A stretch of 64,000 bases of DNA. Source: Palsa-504 sp963742795. GTDB lineage: Bacteria; Actinomycetota; Actinomycetes; Streptosporangiales; Streptosporangiaceae. Shown here in pieces: positions 53,640 through 62,799 of this stretch (position 1 is the stretch's first letter; each line of letters opens with the position of its first letter). The notes beneath the pieces were generated by a model, which was not told where the DNA came from, did no database searches, and saw nothing but the letters and a program-made list of their open reading frames with translations. Where the stretch lies: assembly GCA_963742795.1 (NCBI GenBank), contig CAVUNL010000026.1, forward strand, positions 62,001 through 126,000, written 5' to 3'. The translations under genes were made by a program, and so were the position numbers.

Positions 53640-53889
53640 CTCGAATCTCCTGTGCTCGCATCCGGAAACAATGGCGGCCAGCCTCGCGCCAGCCGGATCA
53701 CAAACTCATGTCGGCGTCTGGATCGAGCTGTTGTCGCCTTCGCCCCGCAGGGCGAAGGCGCTGGCTGGGACTACTCGCAGGTCTGTCGTCCCTTCTCACC
53801 CCGACCCTAAAATGAGGTGGGCCGAGTGGACGTCACCCGGTGAGGGTGATTGTGAACACCGGGCAGAATCTGGCTGCGCGGGCTTCTGG
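53640..53889. other. Intergenic region
   Basis: No gene seen. It contains a short GC hairpin CGCCTTCGCCC with GGGCGAAGGCG near 53735-53760 that may terminate transcription from the right. Confidence 0.4.
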
Positions 53890-54080
53890 CCGCGACGAAG
53901 TTCCTGGTGCCTGTGCTTCCGGGCGGGTACATCCCCGCGTCCGCGTGTGCATGCGGCGCTCGACGCGGCCGCGGAGCAGCCGCTGACGGTCGTGGTCGGC
54001 GTGCCCGGAGCGGGCAAGAGCGTCATGCACCGGTCCTGGCCGCACGATCGCCCCGGGAGAGCTGATCTGCGGTCATCGTG
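53890..54080 (+). pseudogene. N-terminal fragment of a MalT/LuxR-type ATPase regulator
   Basis: Reads PRPRVHAALDAAAEQPLTVV and VGVPGAGKSVMHRSWPHD. This is the start of MalT-like LuxR regulators (P-R-P-R-x-x-x-x-L followed by the P-loop). Only about 55 residues survive. A frame change just before PRPRV separates it from a possible LVPVLPGGYIP. Dead fragment. Confidence 0.5.
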
Positions 54081-54379
54081 ACAACAGCGCGATAGGTCGC
54101 AGCCTCGCACGCGGGCCCTCGCCTGCCCGCACGCACGTTGATCCGCACCGCCGACGCACGCCCGCGCATCATCGCGCCGGGCGTCATCGGCCTGGCCGCC
54201 AGGCTTTACTTCTATGACAGACCCGACCGAGGAGCTGGATCAGCCTGTCCGACTATGAGGACAGGCGCGCAGATCGTCCAGATATGCGCAGGCCGGCAGC
54301 CAAACGCCGTGGCCGCCCGACCCGCCCAGGCGGATTTCTCTCGACAGCTCGCGAGCTCGTCACCGGGGGACCGGGCGAG
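54081..54379. other. Intergenic region, no gene seen
   Basis: About 300 bases before the convergent MFS gene stop. Nothing recognised. Confidence 0.35.
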
Positions 54380-55977
54380 TCAGCCCAAGACCACCTGTTC
54401 ACCGGAGCCCGATTGCCTGGGATCGGGCAGGCGCATCATGCGGAACGAGATGAGCAGCCCGATCAAACCGGCGAGGATGGGAATAAGAAGCGCCACCTGA
54501 AGGGCGATATGCCTGGCCTGGGTGTTGATCTTGATGATCTCCTCCCGCGTCTTCGGCGGCTGGCCGGCGAGCTGCTTCTGGAGCTGGGTGTTGCTCACCA
54601 CTTCGGCGTCGTGCTCCAGGACCTTGGCGACCTGCTGCTGCTCAGCCCCGGAAAGCACGGTGCTCGACTGGGCCATGCTGGTGAAGCTCACGGACAGCGC
54701 CGCCAGCAAGATGGCGCCGGCGAACGCCAGCCCGAACGACAGGCCGAACGACCCTCCCGCCGAGTTCACCCCGGCCGCCTCGCTGACGCGTTCCTCAGAT
54801 ATCGGGGCTAGCGTGTAGTTGTTCAGCTGGGAAACCAGCAGGCCCAGCCCTGATCCCGCGATCATCAACGGCACCACCAGATACCAGCCTGAAGTCGCCC
54901 GGGGCACGATCGGCTCCACGACGACCATCCCGATCGTGAACAGCGCGAACCCCGCTCGGATGAGGCTCGCCGGACGCCGTTTCCCCCTCTTTTGCCGGCG
55001 AGCAGGGCCACCGCGAACATGCTCAGGGAGAGCGGGGCGATGGACAGGCCCGCTCCCATCGCGCTGTACTCGAGCACGATCTGCAGGTAGATCGGCAGCG
55101 CGATCATCGTGCCGCCCAGGCCGATCTGCTGAAGCAGCTGCCCGGAGACCCCGAACCTGAACAGCTTGGCCTTGAACAGGTCCGGATCCAGCAACACCGC
55201 CTTGCCCGCACGCTTGCGTCGCACCAGCCACCACGCCAGGGCCCCGAGCGAGACCGCTCCGAGCGCCAGAAGCAGGCCTACCGCCTCACCGCCTTCTTGC
55301 CACACGAGGATGCCCAGCACGATGCCGCCCATGCCCAGAACGGACAGGACCGCACCCACCACGTCCACGCGCCGCGATCCGGTGTATTCCACGTCATGGA
55401 CCAGCCTGATGCCCGACAGCACGACCGCGATGACGACGTCCTCAAGCAAAAACGCGATCCGCCACGACAGGTAGGTCGTGATGAACCCTCCGAGCAACGG
55501 GCCGACGGCGGCGGCGACCGCGGCCGCGGCTCCGACAAGCGCATAGGCCTGCCGTTGCGCCGCGCCCTCGAAGTTGCCGTGGATGAGTGACTGCATCGCC
55601 GGCAGCAGAAGCGCTGCGCCGAGCCCGCCCACGATCGCCCAGAAGACGATGACCGTGGTCAGGCCCTGCGCCAGAGCCATGGCAAGGGCGCCGATCGCGT
55701 AGCCGAGCAGGCCCAGCACGTACGCGCGCTTGCGCCCGATCAGATCGCCCACCTTGCTGCCGATCAGGATGAACGCCGCCGACACCAGCGCCTCAAGCGC
55801 GATCGCGGACTGAACCCCGCTGACGGTCGTGTGCAGATCGTGAACGACCGATGCGATGGAGACGTTCATCACCGACGTGTCGACGACCAGGACGAACATC
55901 GCCATCGCCAGCAGGATGGCCAGCCTACGGTCCCCCTTGGCCAGCTCAGGAGCACTGGTACCAGACTCACCAGTCAT
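54380..55977 (-). CDS. MFS transporter, DHA2 (14-TM drug:H+ antiporter) family, frameshifted
   Basis: Multidrug-type exporter of about 530 residues. TM1 LAILLAMAMFVLVVDTSVMN with VSIASVVHDL, motif A GSKVGDLIGRKRAYVLG, antiporter motif C-like AVGPLLGGFITTYLSWRIAF. A shift in the C5 run at 54983-54987 separates the last third, which begins KRRPASLIRAGFALFTIGMV. The frame then holds five further membrane helices and a periplasmic loop rich in Gln (LQKQLAGQPPKTREEIIKIN). ATG 55977 (MTGESGTSAPEL) is chosen. No TetR-type regulator is adjacent. Confidence 0.87.
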
Positions 55978-56203
55978 AGCAGGTTCACCATCCCGACGGT
56001 CATGCGCTTTCGGCTGAAGGCAAGCCGCGTGGCCTTCGCCCATCATGCCCGAACAGGACCTGATCATGACCTGGCCAGACGCGAGCCGCACGACGGTGCG
56101 TTGCCAACGGGACGGGCGGGTGGGCCTGACCTAGTGGCGTGGAGACCATCGCCGACGGTAAGGTCGCCTGGTTCACCGGACCCCGACAGCGTCGTCCTGC
56201 CGC
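55978..56203. other. Short intergenic stretch
   Basis: Upstream region of the MFS gene. No operator dyad recognised. Confidence 0.3.
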
Positions 56204-57040
56204 TCACGCCGTTCGGTTGGGTGAGTCGCCAGGCGGCTGGTCTGGCGCGCCAGCCCGCTGGCCGTGGCCGGGCTGGCCAGCGGATGCCGCGGCGAGCGCG
56301 GCCTGCTCCACCTCGATGACGGACTCGCTGCGCAGCCTCCCTTCGTAGGCCCTTTTGCCACCTCGGACGCCGAACAGCCGCTTCGTCCAGACCAGGTAGA
56401 TGACAAGCAGCAGATTCACCACGAACGCAGCGACTCGCAGCCAGGTGATCTTCACGGTCAGGTCGTAGACCTCGTAAGGCAGGAAGATCGAGGTCGCCAC
56501 CATGGCGAAGTACTCCCCCCATCGCCTGGCCAGCCACAGCCCGATGCTCTCCACCAGCTCGATAAGCGCGTAAACGGCCAGACCGATAGCCAGGTAGGTG
56601 AGCGTCCGCGAGTCGAGGGTGAACGAATGCTGGATCAACCCGAGCAGCTTGGAGTGGTTGACGTTAAAGCCGAGGTCCCGGTACAGGGCGCGGATGGCAG
56701 GCAGGTCGTTGTCGAACGCCTGCTGGATGCCAGCCCGGTCATACCGGAACCGCCATACCCCGTAGGCTGCGCCGCCGAGGATCAGGAAGCGAAGGAACCG
56801 CTCCACCGCGAACACGCGCAGGATCAGCGCGCTGCGCAGTTCCTTGCCCCGGGGAATCAGCGGCGCCGCGGCGGCTGGTCCGCTGCTGTGCTGCCCGTCA
56901 GTCACGAATGCGCCGCAGCGCAGGCACCGCCACGCCGTCCCGTCGGCGGTCCGTGCCATCAGCCGGTCCCGAAGCTCCGGCTCGTCCGGCGCGTAACTAA
57001 CGTGCCCCTTACGGGCGCAGCCGAACAGGCTCCAGTCCAC
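56204..57040 (-). CDS. DUF2127-family membrane protein with N-terminal zinc-ribbon-like segment
   Basis: A 278-residue protein. The first 45 residues carry Cys pairs (DWSLFGCARKGHVSY and AWRCLRCGAFVTDG), then a basic linker and four membrane segments (RFLRFLILGGAAYGVWRFRY, LTYLAIGLAVYALIELVESI, VATSIFLPYEVYDL, AAFVVNLLLVIYLVW). The pattern E-x-x-G-L-W and R-W-G-E-Y belongs to DUF2127. The tail is acidic and Ala/Pro-rich. GTG 57040 is chosen at the first conserved residue; the open frame extends further. Function unknown. Confidence 0.85.
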   Translation of the reverse strand: MDWSLFGCARKGHVSYAPDEPELRDRLMARTADGTAWRCLRCGAFVTDGQHSSGPAAAAPLIPRGKELRSALILRVFAVERFLRFLILGGAAYGVWRFRYDRAGIQQAFDNDLPAIRALYRDLGFNVNHSKLLGLIQHSFTLDSRTLTYLAIGLAVYALIELVESIGLWLARRWGEYFAMVATSIFLPYEVYDLTVKITWLRVAAFVVNLLLVIYLVWTKRLFGVRGGKRAYEGRLRSESVIEVEQAALAAASAGQPGHGQRAGAPDQPPGDSPNRTA

Positions 57041-57581
57041 GTCTTGAGGATAGGGCCGCCCCCTAGACACCGCGCCCCTGCCGCAGCGCTGCCCACTCGG
57101 AAGCGCTCGATGGCGCCAGACATGGCCCGCCACCTGTGCGGTCCCAGAACTCGTTTGAGAGGACCTGACTGGGTTCCCATCCCCGGCGCCTCATGCGCAC
57201 AGAATTCCCAGATCTGCACGGTCTTGGTCTTGATCGGCACCCAGCCCGAGGTCCGCGCAGATTGGGCGGATCTCGCGTGTCAAGCGATTCGCAGCGCGAA
57301 CACAGCGCGTGACGGGAGAAGAGTGGCTCATCGCGCCTGCCGGCCATGAACGGGCCGCAGGCTTGGCGAGCAGGTTACCGGCCGCATCTGATCCGCCTGA
57401 TCTGCGCATTCCTGGCGTGGTCGATGAGGAGCGGGCGATGCCGAACCCCGCATGACCTGGTGGGTTGGCGGCCGGATTTGCTGCGGTGGCCGGCGCGAAC
57501 CCGGGGCCGGGCCGGGGGCGGCCGGTTCGGGCGGATCTTGTTGCGGTAGCCGTCGCGGGGCATCGCGCGGTGCGCGGGGCG
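57041..57581. other. Intergenic region, no gene seen
   Basis: About 540 bases with only short Arg-rich frames that look like shadow coding. No RNA or repeat copy noticed. Confidence 0.4.
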
Positions 57582-58127
57582 TTACCGGGTCAGAGCCCGC
57601 GTCAGTTTCTCGATGAGGTCGCCGAGATCATCATCGCGGACCGGATGGTAGAGCGGGCTAGTGCCGTCACCGAGCAGCTGGCTGGCCATTGCCACGCCCT
57701 GCACCGGGACCGGGCCGGGCGCGGCTAGGTAGCCGACCAGCCTGGCGAGCGGTCCCGCCAGCTGGCTGATCTGTACCCGGCTAAGCGGCAGGCGCGGCGG
57801 AGGAGCGGCAGCTGCCCGAGATGGCACGACCGCAAGCGGGTCCCCGGCGGCCGCGAGTATCCGCTGCACGCTAGTGGCTAGGTCGCGGCGGAACTTCATC
57901 GAGGTCAGCTGGATGGCACGCGCGGCGAGGCTGGCGCTGCTCTCGGGGCTGGCGCCGGCGGCGAGCTGCCGGTCCAGCCGCGCCGCCGCGCAGCGGGCCA
58001 GCACGCGGTGCCACGGCCATAGCCGCCGCATTGTCAGGCGGCCCAGCTCATCGCGGAGCAGGACGTGCCTGGTGCACCCCGGGCCTGCCGGGCTGCCGGG
58101 GTGCGTGCTACCGGTCGCGGCGGTCAT
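57582..58127 (-). CDS. Hypothetical actinobacterial protein
   Basis: A 181-residue soluble protein: MTAATGSTHPGSPAGPGCTR, LGRLTMRRLWPWHRVLARCA, SMKFRRDLATSVQRILAAAG and the end DDLGDLIEKLTRALTR. Codon use and the even conservation of helical segments look real. I recognise only that similar small proteins occur beside the Pro-rich type listed at 40187 in other actinomycetes. ATG 58127 is the first start. Function unknown. Confidence 0.6.
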   Translation of the reverse strand: MTAATGSTHPGSPAGPGCTRHVLLRDELGRLTMRRLWPWHRVLARCAAARLDRQLAAGASPESSASLAARAIQLTSMKFRRDLATSVQRILAAAGDPLAVVPSRAAAAPPPRLPLSRVQISQLAGPLARLVGYLAAPGPVPVQGVAMASQLLGDGTSPLYHPVRDDDLGDLIEKLTRALTR

Positions 58128-58308
58128 GGTGGCTTGCCGGCGCGGACCGGGTGCGGGGCGACGGATCCTGAGCTGCCGGCATCGGGCGGGCCCTGACGCG
58201 GCCGCGCCGGCTGAACCTGGCAGGCGGCCTTCGCCCCCGCCGGCGCAGCGTCGCGCTGCTCCCGCGCAAGCGCGGCATGGATAGGGGGTCTGTCATCGGG
58301 TTGCTACC

Positions 58309-58473
58309 TCACTGGCCGGCTAGTCGCCAGCCGGCCGGCCACCTCGGCACGGCGTGCCCGCGCCGGCCTGGCCGCGCCCGGCGGGCGGCGCGGGCCAGGG
58401 TGTCCCGCTGGGCGCGGTGGCGCAGGTCGGCTGCGCGGGCCTGGGCCAGGTGATAGCTGAGGGTGGAGTGCAT
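58309..58473 (-). CDS. Small basic helical protein (54 residues)
   Basis: MHSTLSYHLAQARAADLRHR, AQRDTLARAARRARPG and a basic tail. ATG 58473 is preceded by GAGGAG at the right distance. Tiny proteins beginning with a Y-x-x-AQAR-x-ADL helix are frequent in actinomycetes, with unknown role. The longer open frame upstream lacks support. Confidence 0.55.
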   Translation of the reverse strand: MHSTLSYHLAQARAADLRHRAQRDTLARAARRARPGRRGHAVPRWPAGWRLAGQ

Positions 58474-58733
58474 CGCGGTCTCCTCGGTGCGGCCTGGTGG
58501 GCAGTGTCTTCCGAGGATGCGGCTGATCGGCATCTTGCTTCCCCGTTAGCGGCTTCGCCGCCAGTGGCAGTCCAACGGCGAACCCGTTGCCCCGTTGCGT
58601 CAGTGATATCCGGCGGCGCGGCGGCGTCGCTTCGCCCGTACGGGCCAGATTCACCCGGCCGCGGCAAATGGCCCGGCCGGGCCAGGCTCACACCAGCCCG
58701 GTGCGCACGCGCCTGGTACCGGCTATATGCGTG
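58474..58733. other. Intergenic stretch
   Basis: No gene seen between the small protein and the phosphatase fragment. Confidence 0.3.
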
Positions 58734-59050
58734 TCATCGGCTTGTGGCTGCATATCGAGGGGCAGTCACTGTCTCGACAGCAGTCTGGGCGGTTGCCGGG
58801 TGTCCGTTGGTGCTGCCGCGCGAAGATGTGCCGTGTTCCAGCAGAAGCAGCACCATGTCGTCGTGGGCGTGACCGCCAGTGTGCCGCTGCACGGCCGTTA
58901 TCAGCGTATCCAGCGCCTGGTCGCAGTCAGCCGCGAGAAGCGCCGTTGTGATCTGGTCTTCTGGGAGGAAGTCTCCGTGCTCATCACGGCTTTCGACCAG
59001 CCCGCCTCCGCGCAGAACGACCCGATCTGGGCCCCTAACTGGCCAGTACA
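58734..59050 (-). pseudogene. C-terminal fragment of a SpoIIE/PP2C-type phosphatase
   Basis: Reads RVVLRGGGLVESRDEHGDFL, DCDQALDTLITAVQRHTGGH and AHDDMVLLLLEHGTSSRG. This is the last third of SpoIIE-like serine phosphatases (G-L-V-E-x-R-x, then DD-x-x-LL-x). The usual Y-T-D-G before LVE is R-G-G-G here, and metal-binding N-terminal parts are absent. Probably inactive remnant. Confidence 0.6.
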
Positions 59051-59829
59051 GAGAGGCCCACAACCGTACAGATCGGCGGTTATCTGGAGTCGTCCCTGTC
59101 CATGCCGCGCCTGACCAGGAGGTCTGCGGCGTTGACATGTAGCTGAACAGCGTTCACGGAGTAGCCATTAGTTCTAAAAACAGCAGCGACAAGGGGGTAT
59201 GCACGGGGCCTGCGGCGGAGACACTGTCCAGGTAATGCGTCCACCAGTCAGCAAAATGCACACAAAACACCCCCGGCGGCTACAGCGAGGACACCTAGAT
59301 TCGGACTCCAGATTACGGCGGCTACTTGCGCTGCGCCCAGGCAAGGGCCAATTACGCAGCGTCAGGAGAAGGCTGACTGCGACGGCCCGGTGCGTGTGTG
59401 CGTCGATGGCCTACGGTGTCAGGCGCCTAGGATACGAAACCTCCAAAGCGCGCAACTCCGTGACCGGCACGCTAACAGCAACATAGTAGACGGTAGCTGT
59501 CACAGTGAGTTAACGGTCGCCGAGCGGCGCCGCCTTGCGAGATCGCGCCGAACGATTACTTGCTGTTCCTTGGGACTCGGGCGTTAGCGCCGCGCCGGGC
59601 ACAGATCAGCCGGATCTGGCGTGTCAGGCGCACGGCCCATCCCTTGGCTGGCTGATCGTCGCCGCGCCAGCGGCGGCGCGGGGCGGGTGTCCTGTTGTGG
59701 TCGGCGAGACCGGGCCAAAAGGGCACATGGCCGGGGCGGACGGCTCGCAGCCGGCTTTGCTGCGAAGCCGAACGGCTCTCGCCAGTCGAGGCCGACGCCG
59801 CCTAGCGGGCTGATCGTCCCCGGCGCGGT
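59051..59829. other. Long intergenic region, AT-richer
   Basis: About 780 bases. 59130-59520 has clearly lower G+C than the surroundings. No frame with recognisable family or good start context, and no tRNA or repeat copy found. It could hold regulatory DNA or a decayed insertion. Confidence 0.4.
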
Positions 59830-60525
59830 TCAGGGGAATGATCCCTGGCTGGCCAGTTCGCCGCTTGCTTGCAGGTAGGTCAGGACCGCGGCCACACGGC
59901 GGTCGAAGCGTTTGGCGTCGGGTATCCGGAGCTTGCGGAATATACCGGTGACGTGACCTTCAACGGCCTTCTTCGATACCGTTAGGCGCCGGGCGATCTC
60001 ATCGTTGCAGTAACCGCATGCCATCTCGGCGAGAACATTGAGTTCCCGCACTGACAGCGCGTCGAGCGCCGAAGGCAGCCGGCGTCGCACCAGGGCGTTC
60101 ACGATCGAGGGGTCCAGAACGGTGTCGCCCGCGTGAGCGCCATGGACAGCGCTCAGCAGAGTTTCGAGATCGCCGATCCGGTCGTCAAGCAGGTAGCCGA
60201 CACCGGCGGCTCCGCTGCGCAGGAGCTCGAGGGCGTACCCGTCGCCGGCTTCAGCGATAACCACCACAGCAATATTGGGGTACTGAGAGCGCAACCGCTG
60301 GGCGGCGCTCAGTGCCGCCTCGGCGTTAACGCGGGGGGTGCGGATGCCCACGATGAGCACATCAGGGCGGTACTGGCGGATGGCGGTGAGGGTTTCCGGA
60401 TGGCTGTTGACTCGTGCGACGATCTGGATGCTGCGAGCACCGCTGAGCAGGCAGCCCAAACCCTCCCGGGTCAGGAAGTTGTCGCTCGCGATCGCGACAC
60501 GTAGCACGGCGGAGGGCTCGGACAT
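59830..60525 (-). CDS. NarL/LuxR-type response regulator lacking the phosphoacceptor Asp
   Basis: A 231-residue protein with a receiver domain and a C-terminal LuxR helix-turn-helix (LDALSVRELNVLAEMACGYC and EIARRLTVSKKAVEGHVTGI, FRKLRIPD). The normal D-[LIV]-R-M-P becomes VLIVGIRTPR, so the Asp is Gly60, and the switch Lys of G-Y-L-L-K-D is Asp (GYLLDDR). Only one acidic residue (Asp15) of the pocket remains. It should act without phosphorylation, or be regulated by another signal. ATG 60525. Divergent from the STAS-PAS gene at 61079. Confidence 0.88.
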   Translation of the reverse strand: MSEPSAVLRVAIASDNFLTREGLGCLLSGARSIQIVARVNSHPETLTAIRQYRPDVLIVGIRTPRVNAEAALSAAQRLRSQYPNIAVVVIAEAGDGYALELLRSGAAGVGYLLDDRIGDLETLLSAVHGAHAGDTVLDPSIVNALVRRRLPSALDALSVRELNVLAEMACGYCNDEIARRLTVSKKAVEGHVTGIFRKLRIPDAKRFDRRVAAVLTYLQASGELASQGSFP

Positions 60526-61078
60526 GGTAGGGCTCCCGGTCGGACGGCATGACAGTCGTCGCGCTGCCCGGCAACGGACATGAGATTGCAGTGGCGCCGG
60601 ACCGCGCTTGATCTCGCCATTCTCACATCTCGCCGGCCCGGCGAGAGCCCCGGACGACCACGCTAAGGGTGTGCCCTGCCGGTCTGAGGGTGTGCCCTAT
60701 TTGCAAGGGTCCAGGCCGGTCATACGCTCCGATTCATGCCCGCTCGAGTTCGCCCGTGAATTCCATCCTTGTCGTGGCCGCCGCAGGGGCGCGGCCGCCG
60801 GCGGCTGGAAGTGACTCGGCCTGGCCAGGATCCGCCTTCTCCCCCCGCGATCATCAACTACGTTCGAGGAACCGATATGGCAGCCAGGCGAACTGCCAAA
60901 GCCCGCACCGTCACCGTTAACCTCGACCGTTCTGCGGACGTTCAACAGGCCCCAAGTTCAATCCACGAGGGCGGTAAGGCATCCTTCACCGGGCCAGAAC
61001 AAGGGTGCCGGGGATCGCGTCTCCGGATCCTGGCGGCACGGCCAGGAATGGCCGGGCGGCACCGAAGGTTCCTCAGCG
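60526..61078. promoter_or_regulatory. Divergent intergenic region between response regulator and STAS-PAS gene
   Basis: About 550 bases that must hold both promoters. A small plus-strand frame starts at ATG 60877 (MAARRTAKARTVTVNLDRSA) with GAGGAAC upstream, 86 codons, overlapping the next gene; it may be real but I see no family. A direct repeat GGTGTGCCCTGCCGGTCTGA and GGGTGTGCCCTATTTGC near 60668-60710 could be regulatory. Confidence 0.35.
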
Positions 61079-62239
61079 ATGCGCGAACCATCAAGCGCCC
61101 GCGCCCACGCGCCGGCTGGGGCCGCTGGGGTGCTTGAGGACATCTACCCGGTGCGGTGGGCGGGCAAGCAGGCGGTCGTGACGCTTCCGGAGGATATCGA
61201 CTTGTCGAACGCCGGCGAGATCCGCGAGCAACTGCTGACAGTCATCAACCGCGGCGCGGAGGTCCTGATCGCAGACATGACCGCGACAATCTCCTGTGAT
61301 TACGTCGGCGCCGAGGCCGTGATCCGCGCTTACCGGCGGGCCGTCATGAGCGGGACGGATCTGCGGCTGGTGGTCACAGCCCAGATCGTCCGGCGGGTGC
61401 TCAGCTGCAGCGGCCTCGATCGACTTGTGTCCATCTATCCCTCCCTGGAGGCAGCCCAAGCGGTCAGGGCGCCAGCCGAGGTGCTTGGCCTGGTGCCCAG
61501 ACCAGCCAGCGTGAGAGCCGATGACCAGGCGCTGCCGCGCTGTTCGACCCCGGCAGGGAGCCAGCTGCCGGCAGCCTGGCCATCGGACAAGAACCGGGCA
61601 GCCATCACTTCGGCCGAGGCACGGAGCCTAGTCGACGCTCTCCAGGATGGGATGGCGCTGGTAGACGGCGACGGCGCGCTCGTGCTGGCCAGCCGACGAC
61701 TGGAGGAGATGTTCGGCTACGAGCACGGCGAGCTGCCCGGCCAGACGGTCGAGCGCCTGGTCCCAGCCGGCTTGCAGGCGGCCCACCGCAGCCAACCGGC
61801 CACTTATGCGAGGGCACCCAGAACCCGGCCGATGACGGACCGGCTCGTCGGGCTGCGCAAAGACGCAACCACGTTCCCGGTAGAGACCAGCCTCAGCCCC
61901 GTCACGACCGCCACCGGCCGCCTCGCCTTCGCCGTGATCCGGGATGTCACCGCAGCCAAGCAACTCGAAGACCTCATAGATCTCGCTCGGTCTGCGGTCA
62001 CGGCACAACACCGCGGCCGGGAACTCCTGGACACCATCACTACCCGCTTGTTCCAGCTCGGGCTCAACCTGCAGGCCGCTATCGACCTACCCGCGGACAT
62101 GGTCCGGCAGCGCATCGAAGAAGCTCTCGAGCATCTAGACGACACGATCCACGAGATCCGCGACACTGCGTTCACCACCCCCGACCAGACTCCACCCCGC
62201 CCCTCGCCGCCGGACGGTGCCGAGCCCGCCTCGCTGTAA
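61079..62239 (+). CDS. STAS-PAS protein with remnant HisKA_3 dimerisation helix
   Basis: A 386-residue signalling protein. It begins with a STAS domain (RWAGKQAVVTLPEDIDLSNA, GEIREQLLTVINRGAEVLIA, LDRLVSIYPSLEAAQAV), then a PAS domain (LVDALQDGMALVDGDGALVL, ASRRLEEMFGYEHGELPGQT), then a DevS-like dimerisation region (RGRELLDTITTRLFQLGLNL, EALEHLDDTIHEIRDTAF). The His of the usual R-x-L-H-D is Leu here, no ATPase domain follows, and the D-S-S/T-G of STAS antagonists is D-Y-V-G. ATG 61079; GTG 61130 is an alternative. Likely a phosphorylation-independent sensor or scaffold. Confidence 0.82.
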   Translation: MREPSSARAHAPAGAAGVLEDIYPVRWAGKQAVVTLPEDIDLSNAGEIREQLLTVINRGAEVLIADMTATISCDYVGAEAVIRAYRRAVMSGTDLRLVVTAQIVRRVLSCSGLDRLVSIYPSLEAAQAVRAPAEVLGLVPRPASVRADDQALPRCSTPAGSQLPAAWPSDKNRAAITSAEARSLVDALQDGMALVDGDGALVLASRRLEEMFGYEHGELPGQTVERLVPAGLQAAHRSQPATYARAPRTRPMTDRLVGLRKDATTFPVETSLSPVTTATGRLAFAVIRDVTAAKQLEDLIDLARSAVTAQHRGRELLDTITTRLFQLGLNLQAAIDLPADMVRQRIEEALEHLDDTIHEIRDTAFTTPDQTPPRPSPPDGAEPASL

Positions 62240-62799
62240 CGTGAGGGGACGCGCTCCGCACTATCGGCCAGCGAGAGGAACCGGCGCTCGGTCGTGCCAG
62301 GGAGCACGCGATCAGGGTAGGGAGCGGGCGACGCTGCAGTGGTAAGTGGCCGGGGCGCGCCGGGGCCGTGCGATAGGACTGTGACATGGAGGCATGGGAC
62401 GCCATCCGGCGCGCCGCAACGTGCGCCAGTAGACCGGCCAGCCGATCGCCTGCGAAACCTCGAGCGCATCCTTGAGGCGGGACGGCGAGCAATAGGCAGC
62501 TGCCGCCGATTCCCGGCCGATAGCCGAATTGGGCCCCTTCCCATTACGGCAAAGGGCATCAGGCAGCGGCCCATTTGAGCGCACAGAACACCCAGCTATG
62601 AGCGGCCCTGGACGCAGAGGAGCCGAACTCCGTAACCACCCATAACGGCAGGGAGGATGGAGAGCAGAGCTTCCGACACGCGGCTTGCTTCTGTGGTTTT
62701 GCGGTGGTTTGGGCGTAGTGCCGGGTCTGGGACCCGGCCCGACCCCCGATTCGGCCGACGCCGTTTCAGGTTGTCCTGTTACCGGCTTGTCGGCCGGGT
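62240..62799. other. Intergenic region, no gene seen
   Basis: About 560 bases; the tail of the XRE-TPR remnant may extend here in degraded form. No confident feature. Confidence 0.35.
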
